Source of the DNA: CAZVLQ01 sp964628185
Lineage (GTDB): Bacteria > Pseudomonadota > Zetaproteobacteria > Mariprofundales > Mariprofundaceae
Assembly (NCBI GenBank): GCA_964628185.1
Contig: CAZVLQ010000002.1
Coordinates: 66,600 to 130,599 of the forward strand
Direction: 5' to 3'
DNA length: 64,000 bases
Position 1 is the first letter of the stretch. The number at the start of each line of letters is the position of its first letter. The notes under the pieces are model-generated. The model searched no databases. It was not told the DNA's origin and saw only the letters and a program-made list of their open reading frames with translations. Made by a program: the position numbers and the translations under genes. Shown one piece after another: positions 17,991 through 26,899 of the stretch.

Positions 17991-18860
17991 ATGCACGCAA
18001 GAAATCTTTTATGGCCCGTAATACTGATAGCCATGTGCACGGCATGCCAGCGGGAAAAAACAGCCTCGAACATACCTGCTCCGACAACGCCGGCAGTAGC
18101 GGTCATCGGCAACATGACGCTGCATGAAACCGATATTGATGAGGCATTGTCGGTGTTGCCCGAGCAGATGCAGAAACGGCGCAACGATCCCGCCCTGCGA
18201 GCCCGGGTACTCAGGATTTTGCTACGCCGGCTGGCATTAAGCCAACAGGCGCTCGCCATGCATCTGGATAAGGATACCATGATCAGGCGCCGTATTCTCA
18301 GGGCGCGTAACAGCATCCTGATCCAGAGCCTGCAACAGCGAAAGCTGGCGCATCTTCCAGCGCCGTCGGACAAGGAAATCAGCAACTATTACAACCGGCA
18401 CATCGCGGAGTTTACGGTTCCCGAACAGGTGCACGCGCGTCATATTCTGGTTTCCAGCAAAAAGAAGGCCGGGCGGATCATCCGCCTGCTTCGCCGTGGA
18501 AAGGATTTTGCCACACTGGCCGCTGAATACTCCAGCGATGACAGCAACAAGTCACGCGGCGGTGACCTGAACTGGTTCCCCCGTGGCGTGATGGTCAAGC
18601 CTTTTGAAAAGGCGGTATTTTCCCTGAAAAAACCGGGGGGAATCACCGGACCGGTCAAAACAAGATTTGGTTGGCATGTCATCGAGTTGCTGGGCCGGCA
18701 GCAGGCCAGTCGCCAGACCCTGAAGGAAGCAAGGGAAAATATCGTAGGTATTCTGAAGCAACAACGGCTTACCGAGTGGGTTAACCGCATCGTCAGCCAG
18801 TCAGATGCCCGCATCACAAACCCACAATACCGAACCGCCCTGCGGCAAGGGGACCGGTGA
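17991..18860 (+). CDS. Parvulin-type peptidyl-prolyl isomerase lipoprotein
   Basis: This 289-residue exported protein is likely a periplasmic foldase anchored as a lipoprotein. The N-terminus is a short hydrophobic signal ending in MCTAC, where the second Cys would be lipidated; position -3 is Cys rather than the usual Leu. A helical SurA-like N-domain (residues about 35-130) precedes one parvulin domain with VHARHILV, GGDLNWFPRG and TRFGWHVIEL motifs. AGGAG lies 6 bases before the ATG. In-frame codons upstream of 17991 are antisense to cstA and not part of the gene. It ends just before the DASS transporter. Confidence 0.88.
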   Translation: MHARNLLWPVILIAMCTACQREKTASNIPAPTTPAVAVIGNMTLHETDIDEALSVLPEQMQKRRNDPALRARVLRILLRRLALSQQALAMHLDKDTMIRRRILRARNSILIQSLQQRKLAHLPAPSDKEISNYYNRHIAEFTVPEQVHARHILVSSKKKAGRIIRLLRRGKDFATLAAEYSSDDSNKSRGGDLNWFPRGVMVKPFEKAVFSLKKPGGITGPVKTRFGWHVIELLGRQQASRQTLKEARENIVGILKQQRLTEWVNRIVSQSDARITNPQYRTALRQGDR

Positions 18861-18862
18861 GC

Positions 18863-20326
18863 ATGCATGCAAATGTAAAACGTTTTGCCCGTGTAGCCGG
18901 CCCGGCCGCGGCCATTGGCATTGCATTCAGCCTGCATATTCCCGCCCATCCCCACGCACCTGCCATGTTGGGCACTGCCGCATGCATGGCGATCTGGTGG
19001 ATATCCGAATGCGTCCCCATCGCTTTCACTGCCCTGCTTCCACTGATTGCTTTTCCACTCGCAGGCATTGTGAGCGGCGGACAGATTGCTCCCCATTATG
19101 TCAACAGCATTATTTTTCTGTTTGTCGGCGGTTTTCTCATCGCCCGGGCACTGGAATCGACCGGCCTGCACAAGCGCCTTGCACTCACGCTACTCACCCG
19201 GCTGCATGCCGGACCCGTGCAGCTGGCGGCGGGTTTTTCCATCGCCACGGCCTTTCTGTCCATGTGGATATCCAACACGGCCACAACCATGCTGATGGTT
19301 ACCATCGCCATACCGGTACTCTCTCGCCTGACGGAAGAACATGGCAGGGAAGCGCTGGCGCCCATGGCGGCATACTTTCTGCTCATCATCGCCTATTCGG
19401 CCAATATCGGCGGCATGGGCACGCCTGTCGGCACCGCCCCCAATCTTGTTTTCCTCGAAGCCATGCGTATCCATGCACCGGAACTGACTCCATCCTTCCT
19501 GGAATGGATGATGGTGGGCGTCCCTGTTATGATCGCGGGGCTTCTTGTTCTTTTTATCGTGCTGGGAAAACGGCTGGCAAGTCTGCCATGGCAGGCTTCC
19601 GACGCCGACGCCCTGCAGGCCGAGCGCGAGGCGCTCGGCCCGATGAAACGCGGAGAAAAGATCGTGGCCTGGGTGCTGACCATGACCGCAATAGCATGGA
19701 TGAGCCGCAAGGGCATCCATGCGCAATCCTTCATCATTCCCGGATGGGCCGTCCTGTTGCCTTATCAGGGCGTGGACGACGGCACCGTTGCCATGTTCGG
19801 GGCCTCCTGGCTGTTCTTTCTGCGCGGAAATAACGGCAGGCCCGTGCTTGGCGGTGACACCTTCCTGAAACTGCCGTGGGATATCGTATTGTTGCTGGGC
19901 GGCGGCTTTGCCCTGGCCTTCGGTATGCAGCAGGCCGGCGCCTCCGCCTGGCTGGGTGCTCAACTGGGGGGTCTGTCCACCCTGCCATTGCCTCTGATGA
20001 TGCTGGGTATTGCGCTGATCATGACATTTTTAACGGAGATCACCAGCAACACGGCCATCACGCAGGTCATGTTGCCGATCCTGGCCGCTGCGGCCATCGG
20101 CAACCATCTCGACCTGCTGCTGGTGTTGTTGCCGGCCACACTGTCGGCCTCCTGCGCCTTCATGCTGCCCGTGGCGACGCCACCCAATGCCATCATTTTC
20201 GGCACCCATCAGGTCCCGATGTCCCGAATGGTACGCACCGGTATCCGTCTGAACCTGGTCATGGCGATTGTCGTTACCGTCATGATCCTGCTGCTACGTC
20301 CCCTTCTGCCCGGGACGAACGGATAA
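18863..20326 (+). CDS. DASS (SLC13) family sodium/dicarboxylate symporter
   Basis: The 487-residue membrane protein matches the divalent anion:sodium symporter family. The signature WISNTATTMLMV and the paired TPVGTAPNLVF loop form the two sodium/substrate hairpins, and a second set (TEITSNTAIT, PVATPPNAIIF) occurs in the C-terminal half, as in VcINDY. Likely substrates are C4-dicarboxylates, possibly sulfate. The ATG at 18863 has AAGGGGA upstream; a GTG at 18857 overlapping the previous stop is an alternative. The 3' end overlaps the opposing PAS gene by 47 bp. Confidence 0.9.
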   Translation: MHANVKRFARVAGPAAAIGIAFSLHIPAHPHAPAMLGTAACMAIWWISECVPIAFTALLPLIAFPLAGIVSGGQIAPHYVNSIIFLFVGGFLIARALESTGLHKRLALTLLTRLHAGPVQLAAGFSIATAFLSMWISNTATTMLMVTIAIPVLSRLTEEHGREALAPMAAYFLLIIAYSANIGGMGTPVGTAPNLVFLEAMRIHAPELTPSFLEWMMVGVPVMIAGLLVLFIVLGKRLASLPWQASDADALQAEREALGPMKRGEKIVAWVLTMTAIAWMSRKGIHAQSFIIPGWAVLLPYQGVDDGTVAMFGASWLFFLRGNNGRPVLGGDTFLKLPWDIVLLLGGGFALAFGMQQAGASAWLGAQLGGLSTLPLPLMMLGIALIMTFLTEITSNTAITQVMLPILAAAAIGNHLDLLLVLLPATLSASCAFMLPVATPPNAIIFGTHQVPMSRMVRTGIRLNLVMAIVVTVMILLLRPLLPGTNG

Positions 20327-20933
20327 AAGCACAGAATTCGAGATGGCCGTCGGATTGCAGGGGCACAATCGCCATGACCACCGGAAGTTCCTGTCCCGAC
20401 CTGTTTCTGGCCTCAACATCCACCTGCTTGTACAGAAAAGGGCCGCTACCTGTTGCCAGGTAGCGCCGGATCCCCTTTATGTGGGCGTCACGATACCGTT
20501 CAGGGATAATCAGTTCGGTGAGGTTTTTCCCCATTGCTTCGTGTTTCAGCCAGCCGAATGTGGATTCGGCCTGCCTGTTCCAGGCGGTGACGCGGCCGTC
20601 AGCATCAATGGCAATGAATGCCTCATAGGCCATGTCCACGATACGCTGTATCCGCTTGTTGTGCGCGTCCAGGCTGTGCAGCAACTCCCGTTGCCGGTTG
20701 ACGGCGCGCTGGGCAAACACCCCGAAGGCAAGAAACATCAGGGAAATCAGGCTGCGCATCCATATTTCATTCGCACTGATGTCAACCAGCGCGCTGATAA
20801 AACCGCCTGAATGAAACGCCACTGCATGAATCACGGCCTCCAGCGGCCAGTAAAGCAGCGCAAACACGGCGCCCAGAACCATAATGCCATACCGTTTCCA
20901 CATGGCGACAATATCAATCAAAATCCGTTTCAA
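20280..20933 (-). CDS. Membrane-anchored PAS-domain protein without output domain
   Basis: The protein of up to 217 residues has two N-terminal membrane segments (about residues 15-35 and 55-75), a short helical connector (NRQRELLHSLDAHNKRI) and a single PAS domain (AFIAIDADGRVTAWNRQAE, FGWLKHEAMGKNL, YRDAHIKGI). It stops directly after the PAS fold, with no kinase, GGDEF or methyl-accepting domain. The start is uncertain (TTG at 20933 or ATG at 20903). It overlaps the DASS transporter gene tail to tail and diverges from arginase. It may sense a ligand for a partner encoded elsewhere. Confidence 0.72.
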   Translation of the reverse strand: MKRILIDIVAMWKRYGIMVLGAVFALLYWPLEAVIHAVAFHSGGFISALVDISANEIWMRSLISLMFLAFGVFAQRAVNRQRELLHSLDAHNKRIQRIVDMAYEAFIAIDADGRVTAWNRQAESTFGWLKHEAMGKNLTELIIPERYRDAHIKGIRRYLATGSGPFLYKQVDVEARNRSGQELPVVMAIVPLQSDGHLEFCAFIRSSRAEGDVAAGS

Positions 20934-20996
20934 CTCAAGCGGTAACAGGATTTTGCCATTCCGGACTCGGTTCGTAATCCCGTGAAAAATTCAGGC

Positions 20997-21002
20997 TATA
21001 CT
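20997..21002 (+). promoter_or_regulatory. Possible -10 box for the arginase operon
   Basis: TATACT at 20997-21002 matches the -10 consensus well, but no convincing -35 hexamer lies 16-18 bases upstream, so an activator may be needed. Transcription would start about 12 bases before the chosen ATG at 21021, leaving a very short leader. Confidence 0.3.
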
Positions 21003-21020
21003 TGCTGACAGGAGATGCGT

Positions 21021-21974
21021 ATGGCCGTAAAACAACGACATGCACGAATGCCCGCCATGATGCCGCGTGCACGCAGCCTGGAGGCCGCCCCTGATATCCG
21101 CCTGATTGGCGCCGCCTGTGGACGTGGCGCCAGAGACGCCCGCTGTGCTGAAGGACCGCTTGCACTGCAGCAGGGTGATCTGGTGAACAGGCTGTATGAA
21201 CATGGTATACGGGCGACATGGCGGACTATCCTGAAACCGGGTCATGATTCCGGTTGCACCGATCTGGAAGTGGTTACCGACCTGAACGACAGCCTGGCGC
21301 GGATCGTGGAGGCAGAGGTTGCACACCGCCACTTCTTTTCCGTGATCGGGGGTGATCACAGCTGCGCCGTCGGCACATGGAGCGGCGCGGCGCGCGCCCT
21401 GCATTCGCATGGCACTCCCGGCCTGATCTGGATTGATGCGCACATGGACGGCCATACGCCGGAAACCAGCCCCAGCGGCGCCCTGCATGGCATGCCGCTG
21501 GCCTGCCTTCTGGGCTATGGACCTGCAATGCTGACCGGGCAGGCAGGCGGGCGGGCGGAAATCCCCCCGGGACGTGTCTTCCTGCTGGGCGTACGCAGCT
21601 ATGAAGCCGGGGAAAAGGCGCTGCTGGACAGACTTGGCGTTCGGGTCTGCCATATGACTGAAATCAGGCAGCGCGGTCTTAAAGCTGTAATACACGAAGC
21701 CATCCGTCTTGTCACCGGAAAAACGGCCGGATTCGGTATTTCCATTGACCTGGACGGCATCGACCCCCGCGATGCTCCCGGCGTGGGCTCGCCCGTACCG
21801 GACGGCATTCGCCGGGTCGAGTTGTTGCCCTCCCTGCGCCGGCTGTCGGCTCAGGATGGCCTGATCGGTATCGAGATTGCCGAGTTCAATCCCGGACTGG
21901 ACCGCCGGAGGAAAACCGCACGGCTGATCATCGATATACTGACCGCGATCACACCGGGAGAGAGACGGACATGA
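21021..21974 (+). CDS. rocF: Arginase (ureohydrolase family)
   Basis: Arginase hydrolyses L-arginine to ornithine and urea with a binuclear manganese centre. The three metal motifs are all present: GGDHS (residues 110-114), DAHMD (139-143) and SIDLDGIDP (Asp243, Asp245). The SPSGALHGMPL segment that follows DAHMD is typical of true arginases rather than agmatinases. I chose the ATG at 21021, 6 bases after AGGAG; the ATG at 21015 abuts the AGGAG. The stop overlaps rocD in an ATGA, so the two enzymes are coupled and form the arginine to glutamate-semialdehyde route. Confidence 0.92.
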   Translation: MAVKQRHARMPAMMPRARSLEAAPDIRLIGAACGRGARDARCAEGPLALQQGDLVNRLYEHGIRATWRTILKPGHDSGCTDLEVVTDLNDSLARIVEAEVAHRHFFSVIGGDHSCAVGTWSGAARALHSHGTPGLIWIDAHMDGHTPETSPSGALHGMPLACLLGYGPAMLTGQAGGRAEIPPGRVFLLGVRSYEAGEKALLDRLGVRVCHMTEIRQRGLKAVIHEAIRLVTGKTAGFGISIDLDGIDPRDAPGVGSPVPDGIRRVELLPSLRRLSAQDGLIGIEIAEFNPGLDRRRKTARLIIDILTAITPGERRT

Positions 21975-23173
21975 CCGGCATCATGGAACTGGAAGCCCGC
22001 TATTGCGCACGCAATTATGCACCCTTGCCAGTGGTGCTGGTGAGCGGAGAAGGCGTGTACGTCCGGGATGAGGCAGGCAATCGTTATATGGATATGATGA
22101 GCGCCTATTCCGCCGTCAGCCTGGGACACTGCCACCCACGCATCATCCGCGTACTGCGGGAGCAGGCGGAGCGACTTGATGTGGTTTCGCGCGCCTTTTA
22201 TTCGGACAGGCTCGCCCCGTTCCTGCAGCGCGCCTGCGAACTGACCGGCATGGATGTGGCACTACCGATGAATTCCGGCACGGAGGCGGTGGAAACAGCC
22301 ATCAAGGCCGCACGCAAATGGGCCTGTACGGTGAAGGGCGTGGCACCGGATACGGCGCAGATTATCGCCTGTGAAGGCAATTTTCATGGTCGCAGCATCT
22401 GCATAGTCGGTATGTCGTCGGAGGCGCAATACCGGCATGGTTTCGGCCCCTTCCCGCCCGGTTTTATACGCATTCCCTACGGCGATGCGGCAGCACTGGA
22501 GGCGGCCATCAGGCCAAACACCGCCGCCTTTCTGGTCGAGCCGGTTCAGGGCGAGGGTGGTATCCGGGTTCCTCCGAACGGTTATCTGGCCGACTGCGCA
22601 CGCATCTGCAAGGCGCACAACGTGCTGCTGCTCACCGACGAAATCCAGACGGGGCTGGGTCGCACCGGCAGGCTGCTGGCGAGCTGGCACGAAGATGTGC
22701 AGCCGGACGGACTCATGCTCGGCAAGGCGCTGGGCGGCGGCATGCTGCCCGTATCCCTGTTTCTCGCCCGCCGGGATGTCATGGACGTGTTCACGCCGGG
22801 AGACCACGGTTCCACCTTCGGCGGAAACCCATTGTCCGCGGCGGTGGGGCTGGAGGCGCTGAATATTCTGGTTGAGGAGCGTCTGGACGAACGCGCCGCC
22901 AGCCTGGGTGCCCTGTTCATGAAAAAGCTGCGTGAACCGGCGTCACCGCTCGTCAGGGAAGTGCGCGGCAGGGGGTTGCTGATCGGGATGGAACTCAAGG
23001 CGGAAAGGATTTCCGCCCGCAGGTTTTGCGAACACCTGATGCGGCACGGCATTCTGAGCAAGGATACGCACGGTACCGTGGCGCGCTTTGCACCACCGCT
23101 GATCATCACGGCCGATGAGATCAGCCTGGCCGTGGATCGGATTCGGGCGACGCTTGTGGAACTGGAAGAATAA
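21971..23173 (+). CDS. rocD: Ornithine aminotransferase
   Basis: This PLP enzyme moves the delta-amino group of ornithine to 2-oxoglutarate, giving glutamate-5-semialdehyde. The 400 residues show the class III aminotransferase pattern: MNSGTEAVETAIK, FHGRS, LLTDEIQTGLGRTG (Asp223 for the pyridine nitrogen) and GKALGGG with the PLP lysine at Lys252. The context directly behind arginase separates it from the similar acetylornithine and GABA aminotransferases. The gene overlaps the opposing RibD-like reductase by 53 bp at the 3' end. Confidence 0.93.
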   Translation: MTGIMELEARYCARNYAPLPVVLVSGEGVYVRDEAGNRYMDMMSAYSAVSLGHCHPRIIRVLREQAERLDVVSRAFYSDRLAPFLQRACELTGMDVALPMNSGTEAVETAIKAARKWACTVKGVAPDTAQIIACEGNFHGRSICIVGMSSEAQYRHGFGPFPPGFIRIPYGDAAALEAAIRPNTAAFLVEPVQGEGGIRVPPNGYLADCARICKAHNVLLLTDEIQTGLGRTGRLLASWHEDVQPDGLMLGKALGGGMLPVSLFLARRDVMDVFTPGDHGSTFGGNPLSAAVGLEALNILVEERLDERAASLGALFMKKLREPASPLVREVRGRGLLIGMELKAERISARRFCEHLMRHGILSKDTHGTVARFAPPLIITADEISLAVDRIRATLVELEE

Positions 23174-23975
23174 ACTGGGCGAACATCTGCTGGCCGGCCG
23201 GGCCAGCATCCAGATACAGGGATTCCAGTTCAAGCCGTACGGGCGCCGCCAGATCACCTTGCAGTATCGTATGGTACTCACTCCCGCCCAGAAGCGAGCC
23301 ATGCATGGTCAGAAACAGCCGGTCCAGCGCCCTCTCCCCGATCAGCGTGGCATGGACCTGCGGCCCGGCAATCATGCAGGCGCTGTGAAAGCCCAGATTC
23401 GCAAGCCGGCGCTTAAGCGCACCACCTTCCACGTATTCCCCTCCGCCGGCATGTACAAGGTGCGCCCCGCGCGCTTTCAGCGCCTTTTCCCATGCCGGGT
23501 CGGCGCACTCCGTGGTGAAGACATAGATATCCCGGTCGTGCACCATATCCAGCGCCCGGGCCGGAATGTCCAGGCTGGCGCTGACAATGGCAACCGCCGG
23601 CTGGGGCTCCAGCCCCTGAGCGCACCGCCACGCAACCAGATCCCGGTATGCGGGCTCGCGCCCTATCGGCAGTAAATCCTGCGCCCGGCCCCTGGCCAGC
23701 TGACGGAAATAACGCGCCGATGTAATCATCACATCGCTTTGCGCCGCCAGTTCCTGATACAATCGCCAGTCGCGCCCGTTTGCGATGCTTGCCGGTACAA
23801 CAAACTCCCCGCTGGCCGCGTCACGCAGTGAAATGCGTCCGTCCATGCTGGCAATATAATTGGAATAGATCAGCACCTCGCCGGCCGCCGCCTGACGATG
23901 CAGATTCAGCTCCAGATAAAGCCCCTGAATTGGCCGCTGCTCCTGTGGCGCGGGATACAAACGCAACACGCTCAT
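23121..23975 (-). CDS. RibD C-terminal-type (pyrimidine reductase) family protein
   Basis: The protein of about 284 residues carries one RibD_C/dihydrofolate-reductase-like domain. Typical segments are YSNYIASMDGRISL, VMITSARYFRQLA, the nucleotide-binding region ending in GGGEYVEGGALKRRL, and CMIAGPQVHATL. No N-terminal deaminase domain is present, so it is either a stand-alone 5-amino-6-ribosylamino-uracil phosphate reductase or a reductase for another substrate. The ATG at 23975 is preferred; 23990 is possible. Ribosome sites are weak for both. No other riboflavin gene is near. Confidence 0.75.
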   Translation of the reverse strand: MSVLRLYPAPQEQRPIQGLYLELNLHRQAAAGEVLIYSNYIASMDGRISLRDAASGEFVVPASIANGRDWRLYQELAAQSDVMITSARYFRQLARGRAQDLLPIGREPAYRDLVAWRCAQGLEPQPAVAIVSASLDIPARALDMVHDRDIYVFTTECADPAWEKALKARGAHLVHAGGGEYVEGGALKRRLANLGFHSACMIAGPQVHATLIGERALDRLFLTMHGSLLGGSEYHTILQGDLAAPVRLELESLYLDAGPAGQQMFAQFILPVPQASPESDPRPG

Positions 23976-24116
23976 GTTAGCGTGAACCATCCTGCATGCG
24001 TCATCCGCCACGCCGTGAACTGTACAGCAAAAGCCCTCAATTCCGCATTGGTCATCATTCGTTTCAACATGGGGAGATAATCGGCTTAAAAGAGCCAGTT
24101 GCACGGCTCCGGGGCC

Positions 24117-25256
24117 TCACACCTCCCTCTCGATAATTTCTTGCATTATACCCAATAAGCGTCTTGCGGAATTTTTCCATGTATGCTGTTGAACATGGAT
24201 CAATCCCCGCTCTACCAGCGCAGCGCGCCATTGTGAATCTTCCGCGATTTTTTCCATCTGCACCCCCCACGCCTCCGCATGATCTACAGGAAGCAACACG
24301 GCAGCATTGCCGGTTGCCTCACGCACCGATGGAATTTGCGTTGAGATCACCGGCGTGCCACAAGCCATCGCCTCTAAAGGGGGAGCGCACCATCCCTCAT
24401 AAAAAGTGGGGAAAAGTAATGCAATGGCAGCCCTGTAAAGATAAGTAAGTTCATCGCCTTCCTGCCCGATCAGGCCAATAAAATGGATTCTCTCCGACAG
24501 GCCGGCAGAGACTATATAAGTGCGCAGTTCATTCGTGAACGGCTCCTGCCATGGACCCGCAAAAATCAAATCGACATCCCGTATTGAAGGTGCGGCAACC
24601 ATGGCATCGACAAGCAACTTAACATTCTTGTGAGCGGCTACTATGCCCACATAAAGAAAGTAGGGGCGTTCAACACCATAATGTCGGGTCACATGCGCAC
24701 GAGCCTTTGACTTTTCAACAGGATGAAAACCGGGATCCACGCCATGACTGCTGACATAAATCCGATCAGAAGGTATGTCTGTATAGTGCAACATATCCTC
24801 CTTGGTGCTTTCTGAAACGGCCAGAAAATAATCCGCATGCTTACTTGCATAGGCAAATGCCTGCGTCAAAGAAGCGACATGCGCAGGCTGACAAAGCTCT
24901 GGAATCACAAGGTAGGCGATGCCACGCACCGTTGTTAAGATAGGTGTCTTATGAGATGGCGGAAAATAAAGATCCGGAGCATAAAACAGGTTTGTGCCAT
25001 TGCCTGCAAGGGTCTCTAATGTTGGCCAGCCCGACCTTTTCCACGACGGTATCATCAAGCGCACCGGGAACCGGCAAATGACTTCATCTTCAAGATTAAG
25101 GCGGCCAGGCGTATTTCCTTTGCGATCAAAATAGAACGCCCGCCAGTCCACGCCCCCTATCTCAGTCAGCGATTTTAGCAGGTTGCGCGAATTTCTGCGG
25201 ATAGCTCGCTCGCCATGAAGAAGAGGGGTTGCATCAACTGTTATACGGCCAGGCAT
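24117..25256 (-). CDS. GT4 glycosyltransferase, paralogue of the one at 32788
   Basis: This 379-residue GT-B fold enzyme probably adds a sugar to a surface polysaccharide intermediate at the cytoplasmic face. The C-terminal donor-binding segment FPTFYEGWCAPPLEAMACGTPVI... carries the E-x7-E motif of GT4, and LYVGIVAAHKNV marks the second Rossmann domain. The N-terminus (TVDATPLLHG, then RAIRRNSRNLL) is nearly shared with the GT4 at 32788-33972, showing a duplication. AGGAGG lies upstream of the ATG. The donor and acceptor are unknown. Confidence 0.88.
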   Translation of the reverse strand: MPGRITVDATPLLHGERAIRRNSRNLLKSLTEIGGVDWRAFYFDRKGNTPGRLNLEDEVICRFPVRLMIPSWKRSGWPTLETLAGNGTNLFYAPDLYFPPSHKTPILTTVRGIAYLVIPELCQPAHVASLTQAFAYASKHADYFLAVSESTKEDMLHYTDIPSDRIYVSSHGVDPGFHPVEKSKARAHVTRHYGVERPYFLYVGIVAAHKNVKLLVDAMVAAPSIRDVDLIFAGPWQEPFTNELRTYIVSAGLSERIHFIGLIGQEGDELTYLYRAAIALLFPTFYEGWCAPPLEAMACGTPVISTQIPSVREATGNAAVLLPVDHAEAWGVQMEKIAEDSQWRAALVERGLIHVQQHTWKNSARRLLGIMQEIIEREV

Positions 25257-25720
25257 GGTAATGCTCCTCCTTTAGAGTCCATCGCATAAATCATGAGCGG
25301 TGATTGGCTTCTCAGCTCCAGCCCATCTGATTCAAGCCCCGGTGACCCTCACCCTTCGGACAGCTGAAATCCGTCCAAATGGCCTTGAAGTGAAATTGCC
25401 TGTCTGCGTGCGTTCACGCACAGGCAGGCCACTCATCCAACCGGAGTTTTGCAAGAGGCTCATCGTTCAGCTATTAAAGCTTCACCGGGAAGAATCAGGT
25501 GTCGGCAATCTCCGGATGATCCCGCAACTCCGCTTTCACCCGTTCCCGATCTTCGGGTTTCAGCAGGATGAGCCGTTTCAGATTAGGTACGCTATCACAA
25601 TAAAAACCGCTGAAGGCAATCGCAAATGCTACCCCCCCTCCGCCATGGATTTGATCTATAATACAGTTGTCAGAAACACCCCATGAGTGGGCGACTGTGG
25701 TCAGCGGCAACGAGGCAAGG
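25257..25720 (+). promoter_or_regulatory. 464-bp divergent intergenic region with hairpin and TATAAT box
   Basis: I find no convincing gene between the divergent GT4 and M20 genes. A perfect TATAAT at 25657-25662 faces the M20 gene, though without a good -35 box; it would place transcription start near 25669. An imperfect inverted repeat spans about 25397-25430, with TGCGTG pairing with CACGCA around a CGTT loop and flanking CCTG/CAGG arms. It has no U-tract, so it is more likely a regulatory or dispersed palindrome than a terminator. Two opposing open frames here (25300-25686 + and 25495-25758 -) lack coding character. Confidence 0.4.
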
Positions 25721-26899
25721 ATGGAAATCGACAGGGCCGAGCGCATCTTCCCCCGCATGGTAAAATTGCGCCGGGCATTTCACCGTTACCCGGAACTTTC
25801 CTACGAGGAAGAACGTACCGCGAAAGTAATCATGACTGAACTGGACCGTCTGGGGGTTCCCTGTGGCTATGGCGGCAAGGGCGGCGGTGTAGTCGGCAGG
25901 CTGGATCACGGCGGCAAGGATGCACCAACCATCGCCCTCCGGGCCGACATGGACGCCCTGCCCGGAGAGGAGAATACCGGCCTGCCCTTTTCTTCCCGCC
26001 ATCATGGCGTGGTGCATGCCTGCGGCCACGACGGGCACATGGCCATGGTGCTGGGCGCGGCCGCCCTGCTGGCTCATAATCCACCCGAGGGAAACGTGCG
26101 CTTCGTGTTTCAGCCCGGCGAGGAGCGGGGCGGCGGCTCCAGGGTAGTTATCAAATCAGGTGCCCTGGAGGGCGTGGACGCCATCTTCGGCGGTCATATC
26201 ACGCGCCATTACCGTACAGGAGAAATTATGGTGGCGGATGGCGTGATCACCGCCCAGTCGGACCGTTTCTCCATCCACGTGCTGGGCAAGGGCGGCCACG
26301 GTGCGCGACCGCACGAAGCGGTGGATGCGGTGGTTGTTACAGGTCTGCTGATCACCGCCATTCAAACGCTGGTGTCGCGCGAGATCAATCCGGCGCACCC
26401 TTCGGTCGTCACGATCGGCAAGATAGAGGCAGGCAGCGCCCCAAACGTGATCGCCGGGAAGGCCACGCTTCAGGGTTCCATCCGCAGCACGCTTCCCGAT
26501 GTGCGCGAGCATATCCACAAAGGCCTGCGGCGTATGGCCAAAGCCGTGGGGGCGCTGCACAACGCAAGCATCAAGGTGGATATTGAGGCCGGTTACCCGC
26601 CGGTGATCAACACGAAACGTGAAACCGGAATCGCCCGGTGCGCGGTGGAAAAAATACTGGGCATCCAGGGGGTCGTGGCCATGGATCAGCCGAGTATGGG
26701 TTCGGAGGACTTTTCCTATTACCTGCAACGGATACCTGGCTGTTATGTGCGCTTCGGCGCCTGTTCGGAAGGTTGTGAGAATATCCCGCTGCACAGCCCG
26801 TCGTTCGATTTTTCCGAGCAGGCCCTGAAGGTCGGCGCGGCTTACTTCGACCAGGTGGCGCGGGAAGCGATCCGTACATACAGCCAGGATTGTACATGA
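25721..26899 (+). CDS. M20 family amidohydrolase / carboxypeptidase
   Basis: The 392-residue protein is an M20D-type metallohydrolase (IAA-amino acid, hippurate or N-acyl amino acid hydrolase group). It has RRAFHRYPELSYEEERTA at the N-terminus, ADMDALPG, the metal ligands of HACGHDGHMAM, and GEERGGGSR with the catalytic glutamate. The lid dimerisation domain sits between about residues 180 and 290. The ATG at 25721 agrees with the family start and with the TATAAT upstream; an in-frame start at 25667 is unlikely. The stop overlaps the carboxylate-amine ligase in an ATGA, implying the pair acts on related amides. Confidence 0.88.
   Translation: MEIDRAERIFPRMVKLRRAFHRYPELSYEEERTAKVIMTELDRLGVPCGYGGKGGGVVGRLDHGGKDAPTIALRADMDALPGEENTGLPFSSRHHGVVHACGHDGHMAMVLGAAALLAHNPPEGNVRFVFQPGEERGGGSRVVIKSGALEGVDAIFGGHITRHYRTGEIMVADGVITAQSDRFSIHVLGKGGHGARPHEAVDAVVVTGLLITAIQTLVSREINPAHPSVVTIGKIEAGSAPNVIAGKATLQGSIRSTLPDVREHIHKGLRRMAKAVGALHNASIKVDIEAGYPPVINTKRETGIARCAVEKILGIQGVVAMDQPSMGSEDFSYYLQRIPGCYVRFGACSEGCENIPLHSPSFDFSEQALKVGAAYFDQVAREAIRTYSQDCT

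Noticed and set aside
25495..25758. 87-residue minus-strand frame with a signal-peptide-like start
   Set aside because: Its first 13 codons are antisense to the conserved N-terminus of the M20 gene, and the rest shows no family resemblance; an overlap over a promoter region is unlikely.
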